From Cryptomeria japonica (Eukaryota; Streptophyta; Pinopsida; Cupressales; Cupressaceae): a DNA stretch of 64,000 nucleotides. Shown here piece by piece: positions 33,421-46,561 of the stretch. The stretch is taken from assembly GCF_030272615.1 (NCBI RefSeq), contig NC_081409.1, positions 24,698,406-24,762,405 on the forward strand, written 5' to 3'. Made by a program: the position numbers and the translations under genes. The stretch's first letter is position 1, and every line of letters begins with the position of its first letter. The notes under the pieces were generated by a model that saw nothing but the letters and a program-made list of their open reading frames with translations, ran no database searches and was not told where the DNA came from.

Positions 33421-34129
33421 CTTCAACTTCGGCAATGCAGGCCCCTTTGGAGTTATTTGATGATGAGTTTTAGAATAGTTTTAGAAATTAGTTTCTGGTT
33501 ATGTTTTAAAGCTGAATCTTTACTCAGGGGCAGAGTTATGCAACTCTGTGTGTCCCTAAACAATAGTTAGTCTATTTGTGGCTATATATATGTTTTCAAA
33601 AGACCATGTGAAGGTCCGAGAATTTTTTACTTTTAGACTTGATATACTTGATTTTGCAGTTACACAATGTTTTGAAAAGAAAATACTCATTTCTTTGTGA
33701 ATGAATGAAAGTGAATGTTTTGGGAGTTTTAAATCTATGTGTTTGATGAATGAAATTGAATTTCTATTGGAGTTCATTTCTATCAAAATAGTTCCTTGTT
33801 TCTTTAAGAAATTTTATGCATTTGATGAAAAATCTAGTCTGAAAGTTTCTCTTGAATGAAAAGTGCGATACATAATAAAGCATGTGATCTTTTCTATCTG
33901 AGAACCATACTTCTAAGAATCGCGTTTACAACATAGTGATGTGTAAATGCGGGAATGAAGTATGTACTTTTTGGTCAAAAGTATATGCATAGTTTACTTT
34001 CTTGTTTTCATTCATTGAAAATCTAAGAGGGAATTGTACGCCAAAAAATTTAGAGGGAAACATTCATAATTTTACCCTATTTTCTTATTGTTTTTGTTCT
34101 TTAAAAGGGCAATAGAGTTGTATTATTGC
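33421..34129 (+). other. non-coding stretch
   Basis: AT-rich, with no frame of note. AATAAAGCATGTG near 33873 is shared with 29968, a possible trace of a direct repeat flanking the ORF relic. Nothing else recognised. Confidence 0.35.
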
Positions 34130-35460
34130 ATTTTATCAAAGGAAAAATCTGTTAACCAATAGTCTCTAAATGAAATAGTGAATGAGGTGGTAAAGAATGG
34201 AAATTTGAAACCATTGTCAGAATTGTATGATAATTTTGATGTGAATGGGAAAAGGACATTAGGAGAAGCTACTATTGAATATTTAAATGTATACAGTAAA
34301 GCTTTAATAGAAGCACTGTCTAAAAAACCCAAAAGTCTATATAATGTATTGGATATGAGGAGAGTAATGACAAAAGAAGAAGAAGGTAGACTAAGAGAAT
34401 ACAACTAGTTAATTTTTGCTCAGTAATATGTAAAGAGGAAATTGCAAGAATTCTTAAGTTAGCAAAGAATGAGTTCTAGAGAAACACTGATGAATTCATA
34501 AAGGACATTGAGAAAATTTTGAGAAAATTTTTCTTCAAAATTAGTATGAGGTTATCCCTGAGGAAACTCGAGATGATATGGAATCTAAGAAGACAAAGGA
34601 TGATACTCTAAATGTGTAGACATTCAAGTGGGCAGAGATAAATGATCTGAAATTGGCCAAAGATGAGGATGTTGCAGATAAGGGTGAAGGGGAAGTAGGA
34701 TAGGCAAATGAGATTGAAGGTACTTAGAATCCTCCAATTGAAGTTGATATGAAGAAAGTAGCAAAGATGGAGAAGGTGGAGGTTAGGGTTGAAGTTGAAT
34801 TTGAAGCAAGAGACATTGTAGAGGCAGTAAAGAGAAAGCAAAGTATTGATGATCTAGAATTTATACAAGGTCCAATCAATCTTGCCTCTTTGTCCCCCAT
34901 TCAGAAGCTTCAACTAGCTTCATTTGCTCAAGACAAGGCAAGTGAGGACCTGCTAAAATCTCACATAGAAGATAGTAAAATACTTACCCTGACATCCAGT
35001 GTTCTTGGAAAGATAATGCCCACATTTTAGAAGAACAAATCTGACACCCCATCCAGACAACTCAAGAGTTTGTTAAATGTAGCGGATACTTATTTTCAGT
35101 CTTTGGAGAGATTTTTGAAGTAAAGGTCCACAGTGAGTTTAATGCAAAAGGGCTTTGGACATTGAAGAGGATGACCAAGGATATTGAGGAGAAGTCAAAG
35201 GAGAATGAGGATAAACTAGCTCAGATATCTCAATCAATTGATCTGTTGTCAGCATCTCTGAGTAGTCATGAAAATCAAGTAATATCTTTATTGGACAAAG
35301 TCAAAAGTTTGAGCCATGACTAGGAGAAGATTGTTGGCAGAGTTGGAGATCTTAGGAGTCACATCACTCCCAAGTTAGACACATTAGTCAGTTCTCTTAA
35401 GTATTGTAAGGATATTCAGGCCAGAAGTGAACCTTCTTATCTGAAAAATAATAGCTAGAC
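34130..35460 (+). pseudogene. ORF2-like middle and C-terminal part in element C
   Basis: 34178-34408 (VVKNGNLKPLSELYDNFDVN...LYNVLDMRR) aligns with the middle domain of the ORF2 at 14742 (EGKLKNIGKVYDTL...LFKRLEARR). A Glu/Val-rich acidic stretch and 34749-35030 follow, then, in other frames, a helical tail (DIEEKSKENEDKLAQISQSI) ending near 35460. The order of middle domain, acidic region and coiled coil is that of ORF2, so element C belongs to the same pol-less group, with the N-terminal domain lost or replaced. Function unknown. Confidence 0.65.
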
Positions 35461-35500
35461 ATAAGCATATTTGTTCAGTGGGCTTATAACAATTCTAGAA

Positions 35501-36305
35501 TGTGAAGCAGTCACCGGTTAGGAGGGGCCTCAAAGAGATCAATCCAAACCAGTCAGTAAGAGTAAACACAATGGAAACACAAAGATATGATGGAAGTAAT
35601 GTAGAACAAATTGTCTTATTGTATGAAAACTGATTACAACCAACCAGTAACTACCGGGTTATAGAAAACTGGCTCATAGGCCTACTAGAACATGCTCAAA
35701 GTATAGAATAGGTCACAACTGGGACCTCTTGTCTCAAGATCTATCTTCTATGCTTAGTCTAACTTCTTTGTTACATTCTAATACTCTATTACAATTATTT
35801 ATATGATCCAAGGAGATCCGATCAGCCCAAAAAGGGATCAAAACCCAAAGAATAAGACGTAACATGCAAAACCAACAAGGTCAATCTCCGCCAAGAGATT
35901 CCTCTAAAAAATACAAAGGATGAAGTGTAAATCATGGGAAAAGGTTGTCCACACACCAAGGAACATTTAAATAAATGTTTAGGGCTCTACAAGATATGAA
36001 AGAGATCTGGTAGGTCACTAATGCAAAGGGCCAGGCAACCGGTAACAAAATTGTCAACTGGTAATAGTAAACTGTCATGGAAATCGGTAGTGATATCTTA
36101 CTGGAAAATTATCCAAATGCTCCAAGGTTTGGAAATAAGGAAGATGATCAAGTCTTCAAGTAAAATACAACTCCATAGGTACTGGTGAGCCAAATCTGGT
36201 ACACACAAAAATAAATTATTAAAACTTCAAACAGAAAGAAAAACAGAAAGGAAAATGTTTTTGGTTGATGTAAGATTGCCATGAACTGGGGATGCTCCTG
36301 CATCA
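35501..36305 (-). repeat. 3' LTR of the gypsy element, about 805 bp
   Basis: On the minus strand starts TGATGCAGGAG at 36305; the far end near 35501 is chosen at TGTGAAGC and is tentative. The part 35975-36305 matches 39647-39976. Confidence 0.65.
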
Positions 36306-36329
36306 GACATTAAGGGTTATTGAAAAAGT

Positions 36330-39300
36330 GATTCTCTCACTTTGTTGGGGTTAGAGGAAAACCAAGGTGGTCTACCTTTTCCTGAGAAATCCAAGATGAA
36401 TCTTCAACTGGTCTATCGTTCCACTTCACAAGATATCCTTATATTGGCTACTCCGGGTACTACGCCCAATACTATAGTCCAAAATGTCTTCAATATGATT
36501 TGGTTCGTTCTGGGGAAACTCTTTGTCCAATTCTGCAATATTGTCCTTACTGAATTATGGTTCATGATACTCTTGAAGGTCTACAATGTTAAACAAGGGT
36601 GAAATACTCAGACTATCTAGTAACTCCACTTTATATGCATTCCTAGAACTGAACTTTCTCAAGATCCTGGAAGGTCCAAACTTTCTCATCTGCAACTTGC
36701 TATAAGTTCCAACTAGGAATATTTATTTTCTTAGATATAATATCACTTCATCGCCAACTTCAAATTCTTTATCTCTTCTTCTCATCTACCTTCTCCTTAT
36801 GCTTGTCGTTCATGTCCTCCAAATGTTGCTTAACTTGAATATGTAAGTCCTTCATGTGATCTACAAATTATTTTGCTTTTGAACTTCTCCAATCTTCACT
36901 GCTAATGTCTCTTAACTTTGATATACCTCTAGGATTCACTCCGGTAACAATCTCAAAAGGTATTCTTTCGGTACTCTTGTTTACTGAATTATTATAGCCA
37001 AACTCTGCTTGTGCAAGAATCAAATCCCAATTTCTGGATTTATTTCCAACTAAACATCTCAACAAATTTCCCAAGCTCCAGTTAACTACTTTTTTCTATC
37101 CATCAGTCTGTGGGTGAAAAATAGAACTGAACTTCAAATATATCTTCATCTTCTTCCAAAGTGCTCTCCAAAAATAGCCAACAAACTTAGTGTCTCTATC
37201 TAAAATTATGCTCTTAGGTGACCCATGCAATCTCATTACTTCCTTGAAAAATAGGTCAGCTACATGTAATGCATCTGATATCTTCTTACAAGGTATGAAA
37301 TGATCCATCTTTGAGAATATATCCACTACCACAAATATAGAATCATTCCCTCTTGGTGTTTTAGGTAATCCAGGTATGAAATCCATGCTTATATCCTCCC
37401 AAGGTCTTATCGATAATGTCAAAGCTTTATAAAATCCCACATTTTGACTACTACCCTTTGCAACTTGACAAACTCTACAATTTTGCATATATTTCCTAAC
37501 ATCCTTATGAATCTGGGGCCAAAGGTAATGCTCACTCACCAATGCTACCGCTTTGTCAATACCAAAGTGTCTAACTAATCCTCCACTATGTTTCTCCTTT
37601 ATCGGATTCTCCCTCAAAGGGCTTTTAGGTATGCACAACTAAACTCCTCTAAATAACATCTCATCTTCAATGAAGTAATCTAACCACTTTCTTCTATCTA
37701 CCATAACCGGTCCTCTACATGTTTTCCAAGGTTCTGCAAAATCTGGGTCATCTTCATACAAAGTCTTCAATTCCTCAAATTCTAATACTGTTACTCTCAT
37801 CTCTGTCAGCAAATTCCTTCTCCTACTCAATGCATCAACAAATTTTTTAGATTTCCCACTTCTATGCTTCAACATAAAGGTGTAACTCTGTAAAACTTCT
37901 ACCCATCTCATATGTCTCAGATTCAACTTACTCTAACTATTCAAATACTACAAAGCTTGATGATCTATATACAACATAAAATCCTTAGGAAACAAGTAAT
38001 GTCTCCACTTATTCAAAGCTTGAACTATGGCACAAAACTCCTGATCATATACTGAATATCTTCTCCGGGAATCATTCAATTTCTCACTGAAATAAGCTAC
38101 TACTCTCTCTTCCCGACTCAAGACTTCTCCTATTGTTGTTCCACTTGCACCACAATCCACCTGAAATACTTTATTGAAATCCACTAAAGCCAACACAGGT
38201 TGCTCAGTCACTTTGTGCTTCAATAGCTCAAAAATTTTGTTTTCTCTAGTGGTCCACTTGAATTCCTTCTTATCCCCTCTCATTGTCTCAGTCATAGGGT
38301 TACAAATTGAACTAAATTTTTTGATCAACTTTCGGTAGAAACTCGCAAATCCATGAAATGATCTTACCTCTCCTATTATTTCCAGTGTAGGTCACTAAAC
38401 AATTGCTTTTACTTTCTCAAGGTCCATCTTCAAACCATCTTTAGATATCACAAATCCCAAATAGACTAACTCATCCTTCATGAAAGTACACTTCTTAAGA
38501 TTTATCACCAAGTTTTCTTCTCTCAACCTTTGCAAAACTTGTCTCAAATGCTCCTCTTTTGTCTTACTGAAAATTAGAATGTCATCCAAATACACAATAA
38601 AAAACTTACCCAATAATTTATTCAATACATCATTCATCAACCCCATGAAAGTACTTGGTGCATTAGTTAACCCAAAAGGCATCACCAACCATTCATATAG
38701 TCCTTCATTTGTCTTGAATGTTGTCTTCTGCTCATCTCCTTCTCTGATCCTGATTTGATGATATCCACTCTTCAAGTCTATCTTTATAAATTATTTGGCT
38801 CCACTCATATAGTCCATTATGTCATCCATCCTAGGCAAAGGAAACTGGTATTTCACTGTGATCTTGTTTATTGCTTTGGAATCGGTACACATCCTCCATT
38901 CTCCATTCTTCTTAGGTGCCAATATTGTTGATACTGCACAAGGGATCAAACTTTCTCTGATCAAACCTTTCTTCAATAGTTATTTCCCTTGTCTATTTAG
39001 TTCTTCATTCTCTATCAGTGTCATCCGGTGTGTAGCTTTGTTAGGCAAACTAGCTCTAGGAACCAAGTCCATGCAATGACTGATACTTCTCATAGGTGGT
39101 AATCCATCATGAATATAATCTGAAATGATGTCTTCATATTCTGTCAGCAAATATTTTATCTCTTCTGGTTGTTCCTCTTCATACTCTAGATTCTCAGTCT
39201 TCTTAGGTACTAAGGCAAAACACATTCTCATGTCTCAATCCATCTAGGAATTTCCTTCCATCCACCAAAGATATTCTAGCATTCATACAGATTTCGCTCT

Positions 39301-39637
39301 TCAAAGGTTCCTCCAAGGGAAACAATGTTTGCTACATCCCATTGGCCACAATGGTGTATGTATTCTTCCTCCCATCATGTATTGACTATCTATCAAACTG
39401 CCAAGGTCTACCCAACAAAAGATGGAAAATATCATACAAGACTTAATCATGATAATTCCCAATTTTCAATTTCACCAAACATTTGTTACTTACTAAAAGC
39501 TTATGTTCATCCTGAATCTATGCTATCTGATAAGTCTTAGGATGTTTCAATCTTTCCAAATTCAACTTATTCACCATCTCTTCTAAAACAAGATTATATG
39601 AACTACCACTATTAATAACAACTTTACAATTGGAACA
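36330..39637 (-). pseudogene. gypsy protease-RT-RNase H-integrase-chromodomain, several stops
   Basis: Protease relic at 39637-39240, whose active site reads INSGSS (Asp to Asn). From 39231 to 36868 a single frame carries RT with [31 protein letters not shown] and the YLDD catalytic motif ([13 protein letters not shown]), then RNase H (LALVDFNKVFQVDCGASGTT, RRYSVYDQEF). The integrase has its His/Cys zinc site (HYLWP...CRVCQ), MDFIPGLP, LDRDTKFVG and HPQTDG. The chromodomain (YLVKWNDRPVEDSSWIS), one base out of frame, ends near 36350. Internal stops: TAA at 38980, 38791 and 36868; TAG at 38395, 37948, 37933, 37639 and 37096; the codon after 38395 is TGA. In live chromoviruses the chromodomain steers integration to heterochromatin. 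Confidence 0.88.
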
Positions 39638-39646
39638 TCGGAATCA

Positions 39647-39976
39647 AAGCTCAAGGCTCCGCAAGCTATGAAAGGGATATGGTAGATCACTAATGCAAAG
39701 GTACAAGTAACCAATAATAAAACTATCAACCGGTAATAAGAAACTATCATGAAAATTAGTAACGATATCTTGTTGTAAAATGATCCAAATGCTCCAAGGT
39801 TTGGAAATAAGGAAGATGATCAAGTCTTCAAGCAAAATCCAACTCCACGGGTTTCGGTGAGCCAAATCTAATACCCATAGAAAGAAATGTTGAAACTGCA
39901 AACAAAAAGAAAAATAGAAAGGAAACTATTTTTGGTTGATGCAAGATTTCCATGAACCGGGGATTCTCCTGCATCA
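39647..39976 (-). repeat. partial LTR of the gypsy element, 330 bp
   Basis: Matches 35975-36305, including the TGATGCAGGAG start (minus strand). Joined directly to protease sequence at about 39640, so an internal deletion removed the rest of the LTR, primer site and gag. Confidence 0.75.
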
Positions 39977-41550
39977 TGAGAAGAGGTACAGAGGTTGATA
40001 GGGAGGGTACCTAGTTTTCCATCAATTAGGTTTCTTTAATGGTTTTCTTCTATCCCTTTCTGGGTTCCAAGCCTACCCCTCTTACTTCTAAGGGCTTCCC
40101 TACCATTTGTTTTCTTATCTCACCTTCCTCAAGCTCACAAAGTAAACTTGTTCACTAAAACCTTATAGGGGTGAAGGACACACACATTCTTTCTCTCTTT
40201 GCAAAACCACCCATCTTGTTTGGTTTACCAAACTCTCCCCCTTTGGTTACACAATGTCTCATTTTCAAGCTTGTAGCCTTCTGGATCTTCTTCCAGTTCT
40301 CAGTAGTTTCCTTCTCCTGCAAATTATCTCCTTCAAATTACTGATACCTAGATGGACTATCACCAAGCTCGCCTAGGCTCAGTATGCAGAAATGGTGATT
40401 GCCATTTCTTGGTCTCTTTCAAATAAAAACCTACTGTACATATCTGGCTCTGGTTGACAACCTCCAATGATCTTCTGGAGTTTCAAGTCAGAGCCATATG
40501 TTTATTGCGAACAGGGAACAAAAACTTAAAAGGAAAGATTTATTTACAGTCTCTGAGTTTATTCATGGGTTCAAATAGTAACTCACTGAACAGAGAAAAG
40601 AAACAATTACATTAATAGTATACGTAAAACAAACATAAATTAAACTCTAATTGAAAACCAAAAAATGGACTTCTATATTGCATTTCAGAAAAAAAATGTG
40701 TTCTCTGAGGCAATCGACAATCAACAATTAACGATTCACCATTAGCCTCTTACAGATTCTTGTTGGGTCTTTTTATACATTCCATCCTCTATGGGGAACT
40801 CCTCCTATTGGATGAGATAAATCTTGTTACCAACAGTTTTCCATTTGCAACTGTTTCACAAGTTGCATCGAAACATTGGGGTAACATCCAAACAAGGTTA
40901 CCGATGTCCGATGACAACCTCCAACTCTTTGTACTTCCTATCGGGGCTTCGGTGTACAACAAATCCAAGCTTCTGATGGTTGATGACAACTTTCCATGCT
41001 ACACACTTCTTATTGGGCATCAGGGTAACACCAACACGGGGCTGCCAATGTCGAATGGCGACACACACCGCTTTGCACTTTCCATCGAGTCATCAAGGAA
41101 ACTTCACAACAAGACTTTTGGTGGTTGATGGCAACTTAGCACGAGAGTCGGTCTCATTGGCTTATCAGTGTAGGGTGAAAACCCCTCTTGCCGATCTTTG
41201 ATACTCCACCTTCGAATGCACTCCAACTCCAATGCTTACTCATCAGGTCATCAGGGTAACATGAAACAGTTCCTCCTAATACCCAATAACAACTCTTTGA
41301 ACACCAATGACTTATAGGGTCATCGGGATAAGTGTGAACCACTCTTACCGATACCTGATAACAACACTCCAAACTCTGGCGACCTCATTGGGATAAGACT
41401 TGCCAATCGGGGTAGGTCTTGTTGATAAGGAACATTTTCAAAAACTGCAAAGAAACAACTATACCAATGGACTAGAGCTAGTCCTTATGTATTAACATGA
41501 CCACGGGAAGGTCTCACAAGCCAAAACTGGTTAAGGGCATTTCAACCCTT
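39977..41550 (+). other. unassigned non-coding region, possibly gypsy LTR/leader, with degenerate repeats
   Basis: No open frame of interest. 40855-41410 contains degenerate repeats built on CATCGGGGTAACA... and ...CGATGACAACCTCCAACTC, with a spacing of roughly 120-140 bp. It precedes a plus-strand gypsy gag fragment, so it may be its LTR and leader, but no primer site was found. Confidence 0.4.
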
Positions 41551-42068
41551 AGGTTCTCTTGCTCCAGAGGTAGAGGTGGAAGGTTTACCAAAGGAAGATT
41601 TTAGGGAGGAAGAGGATATACCAAAGGTAGAGGAACCTATATATATTAGAACAAGGACAAGGAAGAAAGCAAACAAAGTAATTCATACTAGAAAGATGAT
41701 AGAAATTTCTACTAGAGGAAAGAACTGGCTGGCTATCGGATGAGAATTTTGGAACAAAAGACAAGAGAACATTTAGAGGAACTTGCTTTAAGTGTGGAGG
41801 AGAAGGACATCATGCTTTTTAGTGTAAGAAGATGAAGAATACCAAAAGAGAAGAAGTGGTGCAAGAGAATCCCACCAGATTAGATAACAAACTAGAAGAT
41901 GGAGAACTACTGATGATGAGGAGAGCTTTGCGTCATACCGGGAGAGATGAAGAACCCCTGCAGAGGAAGAATTTTTTCAAGACCAAATACAAGGTATCCA
42001 GTAAGTATTGTAAAGTTGTTCATAATTCCTCAAGAAGCACTGGGATACCCATTTGGATTCATTGAAGA
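41551..42068 (+). pseudogene. gypsy gag fragment: RGG region, zinc knuckle, start of protease
   Basis: One frame reads an Arg/Gly-rich stretch (SCSRGRGGRFTKGRF) with TAG stops at 41602, 41647, 41689 and 41713. A shift near 41745 leads into RGTCFKCGGEGHHAF*C, an intact CX2CX4HX4C knuckle except for a TAG (41820) before the last Cys. Then comes GELLMMRRALRH...QRKNFFKT and the protease start KYCKVV, where the active site DSG is ruined (HNSS). All five internal stops are TAG. The rest of pol is missing; the 3' untranslated region of element C follows. Confidence 0.75.
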
Positions 42069-42341
42069 ATACTTATGTAGATAACTTCAAGTTTTTGTAA
42101 GTAAGGAATGTGTGTATATATGTATATAGAATTTTGGCTTAAATTTACATCCAAAATCTCATCCTTTCCATTGATGTCAAAGGGGGAGTGTAGAAGAGTG
42201 AAAAATGTTGTAATAAGCTTAGGGGGAGTCTTTTGGAGTTTTACAATTTTGGATTTTTGGTTGTTGTGTATAGTGTTTTGGTTTTGATTTCGACATAGTC
42301 ATTTTTCACTAAGTGTTTCCACCAATGCCAAAGGGGGAGAT
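42069..42341 (+). promoter_or_regulatory. polypurine tracts before the 3' LTR of element C
   Basis: AAAGGGGGAG near 42179, AGGGGGAG near 42222 and AAAGGGGGAG at about 42330-42339, the last next to the LTR. Spacing and sequence match the arrays at 5059 and 18057. Confidence 0.75.
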
Positions 42342-42412
42342 TATTGGGAAGAGACACTGCACAGGTAGTCAGATGTTGTCATTGATGGTAACTAATGCTA
42401 ATGCAACCATCT

Positions 42413-43620
42413 TGATGCAGAGCATCTATCACAAACCATAAAACTTTCATTCAAGGGTAAACTTTAAACTTGAATCAAGAGACATATAACAATATAAATC
42501 ACTCTTCTCAACTTCAAACCAATTTCAAAGGTTATATTACATCCTTAAAAACCTTCATTCAATATTTTAGATCATAACATTCACCATAACATTAGAGAAC
42601 AAATTCTTAATTGCCATGGAATACCCTAGTTTAGGGTTTCATCCTTAACAACTATTTTAACCAAAATGATCACAAAACATTCAATTCTTAACCAAATAAA
42701 GTAAGACAAAAAGAACTGGAAAGAATATTCAAAGACCTTTCCAACACATATATCCTTTATTCAATATTATCCCTCATGTGACCACACCAAATGCTACAAC
42801 TGGATTGTTGCTGCCTTCACCAATCTGCTTTTCACCATGAATTGTAACAAACAATCATCAATGACATTTTACATATTTCTCATAAAGAAAATCACTTCGG
42901 TGCGAATTTATATTACTGAGCTAAACAAGTTCTCTCAAAATGTCAGCCAGATCCAACGGTTAAATCAAACGATATGATCATTTTCCCAAAACTGGGTAAC
43001 CCTTGGCAGGGTTTTGACAATCATTGAAAAAACAAACATATCTTGCCAAATACTCCACAAAAATGCACAAGAAAGGATTCATCTGAAATATATTTCAACA
43101 ATCTATCATTAAATAACATCTACATATAAAAATTACATCAAATGTGATCTTCCATGGATCTATGACAGTCACAGATTACTTAAAACCTCATGACAGTTTG
43201 AGGGTTTGATGGATAATCTTTGTCAAATCCCCTCCAAACTGATCTCCCTCTTTATTTCAACCAAACATGGTTTTATAAACCATTTCCAACTCCTTTCTAA
43301 CTACTCCAACCACCTCATAACCAAATGTATTTCATTTTTACACTTTTGTTGCACTTTTTGGCAATATTGCAACTTTGCAATTTTTACAATTTTAGCATTT
43401 TTGACATAAATGACTCTAACCCTTACATGGACACTTTAAACACTTCAAGATAGACAAAATATGATATATTTGAACAAAATGGCTCATTTATCCTTACATA
43501 TTATGACTCAATTGACTCAAATAACCTTAATACATTATGAATGACTCAAATACAATAAATTGTTCATATTATGACTTTTGACCTCTTGGTATGCTTGTGT
43601 GCTTAGGTGCCTCTGCACCA
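42413..43620 (-). repeat. LTR unit 1 (1,208 bp)
   Basis: Followed on the plus strand by TAATT and unit 2. A 67-codon frame inside recurs in the other units only because the LTR is repeated. Confidence 0.9.
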
Positions 43621-43625
43621 TAATT

Positions 43626-44833
43626 TGATGCAGAGCATCTATCACAAACCATAAAACTTTCATTCAAGGGTAAACTTTAAACTTGAATCAAGAGACATAT
43701 AACAACATAAATCACTCTTCTCAACTTAAAACCAATTTCAAAGGTTATATTACATCCTTAAAAACCTTCATTCAATATTTCAGATCATAACATTCACCAT
43801 AACATGTGAGAACAAATTCTTTATTGCCATGGAATACCCTAGTTAATGGTTTCATCCCTTAACAACTATTTTCACCAAAATGATCACAAAATATTCAATT
43901 CTTAACCAAATAAAGTAAGACAAAAGGAACTGGAAAGAATATTCAGAGACCTTTCCATCACATATATCCTTTCTTCAATATTATCCCTCATGTGACCACA
44001 CCAAATGCTACAACCGGGTTGTTTCTGCCTTCACAAATCTGCTTTTCACCATGAACTATAGAAAACAATCATCAATAACATTTTACATATTTCTAAAAAA
44101 GAAAATCGCTTCGGTCAGAATTTATATTACTGAGCTATACAAGTGCTCTCAAAATTTCAGACAGATCCAACGGTTAAATCAAATGATATGATCATTTTCC
44201 CAAAACTGGGTAACCCTTGGCAGGGTTTTGACAATCATTGAAAAAACAAACATATCTTGCCAAATACTCCACAAAAATGCACAAGAAAGGATTCATCTGA
44301 AATATATTTCATCAATCTAACATTAAATAACATCTACATATAAAAATTACATCAAATGTGATCTTCCATGGATCTATGACGGTCATAGATTCCTTAAAAC
44401 CTCATGACAGTTTGAGGGTTTGATGGATAATCTTTGTCAAATCCCCTCCAAACTGATCTCCCTCTTTATTTCAACCAAAAATGGTTTTATAAACCATTTC
44501 CAACTCCTTTCTAACTACTCCAACCACCTCATAACCAATGTATTTCATTTTTACACTTTTGTTGCACTTTTTGGCAATATTGCAACTTTGCAATATTTAT
44601 AATTTTCGTATTTTTGACATAAATGACTCTAACCCTTACATGGACACTTTAAACACTTCAAGATGGACCAAATATGATATATTTGGACAAAATGGCTCAT
44701 TTATCCTTACATATTATGATTCAATTGACTCAAATAACTTTAATACATTATGAATGACTCAAATACAATAAATTGTTCATATTATGACTTTTGACCTCCT
44801 AGTATGCTTGTGTGCTTAGTTGCCTCTACACCA
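43626..44833 (-). repeat. LTR unit 2 (1,208 bp)
   Basis: Bounded on both sides by the 5-bp junction TAATT (43621-43625 and 44834-44838); no internal region on either side. Confidence 0.9.
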
Positions 44834-44838
44834 TAATT

Positions 44839-46046
44839 TGATGCAGAGCATCTATCACAAACCATAAAACTTTCATTCAAGGGTAAACTTTAAACTTGAA
44901 TCAAGAGACATATAACAATATAAATCACTCTTCTCAACTTCAAACCAATTTCAAAGGTTATATTACATCCTTAGAAACCTTCATTCAATATTTCAGATCA
45001 TAACATTCACCATAACATGAGAGAACAAATTCTTTATTGCCATGGAATACCCTAGTTTAGGGTTTCATCCCTTAACAACTATTTTCACCAAAATGATCAC
45101 AAAATATTCAATTCTTAACCAAATAAAGTAAGACAAAAAGAACTGGAAAGAATATTCAGAGACCTTTCCAACACATATATCCTTTCTTCAATATTATCCC
45201 TCATGTGACCACACCAAATGCTACAACTGGGTTGTTGCTGCCTTCACCAATCTTCTTTTCACCATGAACTGTAACAAATAATCATCAATAACATTTTACA
45301 TATTTCTCATAAAGAAAATCACTTCAGTCAGAATTTATATTACTGAGTTAAACAAGTGCTCTCAAAATTTCAGCTAGATCCAACACTTAAATCAAAAGAT
45401 ATGATCATTTTCCCAAAATTGGGTAACCCTTGGCAAAGTTTTGACAATCATTGAAAAAACAAACATATCTTGCCAAATACTCCACAAAAATGCACAAGAA
45501 AGGATTCATCTAAAATATATTTTATCAATATATCATTAAATAACATCTACATATAAAAATTACATCAAATGTGATCTTCCATGGATCTATGATAGTCACA
45601 GATTCCTTAAAACCTCATGATAGTTTGAGGGTTTGATGGATAATCTTTGTCAAATCCCCTCCAAACTAATCTCCCTCTTGATTTCAACCAAACATGGTTT
45701 TATAAACCATTTCCAACTCCTTTCTAACTACTCCAACCACCTCATAACCAATGTATTTCATTTTTACACATTTGGTGCACTTTTTGGCAATATAGCAACT
45801 TTGCAATTTTTACAATTTTTGCATTTTTGACATAAATGACTCTAACCCTTACATGGACACTTTAAACACTTCACGATAGACCAAATATGATATATTTGGA
45901 CAAAATGGCTCATTTATCCTTACATATTATGATTCAATTGACTCAAATAACCTTAATACATTATGAATGACTCAAATACAATAAATTGTTCATATTATGA
46001 CTTTTGACCTCCTGGTATGCTTGTGTGCTTAGGTGCCTCTGCACCA
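44839..46046 (-). repeat. LTR unit 3 (1,208 bp), 3' LTR of the interior
   Basis: Its minus-strand start at 46046 follows GGGAGTA, a short purine tract at the end of the internal region. Confidence 0.9.
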
Positions 46047-46561
46047 TACTCCCGACCTTGAAAAGTTTCCAAATCGCTTGGAAACGTGGGTACAATGACC
46101 TGCAAGAAAAAAATTTAGTGAAAATTTTCACCTTTGTCTTCATCTTTATCCCTTTATGCCTCTTTATGCTGCTGCTTCCTTCTCAAACAATCTCTTTGTG
46201 ACTCCTACCAATAGAGTTTGTAGTGGTTGCCATCCAAGTGCTTTTACCAACCATAAGTCCACCTCTCCATGCTGTGTCACCTCACCAACAACCACTATGT
46301 CTCACCTAGGAGTTCTCCTCTTTGCCTCTATCCCTAGTCTTTTGGAAACCAATGGACCATCCCATGGCCCTAGACCATCCCTTTGGCCCTTGACAAACCT
46401 TCCTTGTCTGCCTTCTTGCAGCTAGATGGACGAGCACCTTGCAACCAAAAACTCATCAGAAAAAACCAAATAACAAATCTTTCATGGCTAGGTCTTGGTG
46501 TGGATTGCCTCTTTCGGCGCTCTACCCACACACTCAGGCTCTTCTAGCTCTGATACCAATT
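46047..46561 (-). other. 515-bp internal region with primer-binding site
   Basis: On the minus strand AAT then TGGTATCAGAGC (46558-46547), a perfect initiator tRNA-Met site, follows the LTR. The other end is AAGGTCGGGAG then TA, the likely plus-strand primer. Between them no convincing frame or domain. Confidence 0.85.

Larger units (their letters stand above)
35501..39976 (-). mobile_element. Ty3/gypsy chromovirus-like element, truncated
   Basis: Minus-strand order: partial LTR (39976-39647), protease, RT, RNase H, integrase, chromodomain, LTR (36305-35501). The gypsy order (RT before integrase) and the chromodomain identify the class. The 5' side has lost the rest of its LTR, the primer site and gag. 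No TSD was found. Confidence 0.85.

Noticed and set aside
46547-46558. TGGTATCAGAGC motifs as parts of tRNA genes
   Set aside because: Each lies right after an LTR end and matches only the 3' end complement of initiator tRNA-Met; no cloverleaf is present. They are primer-binding sites.
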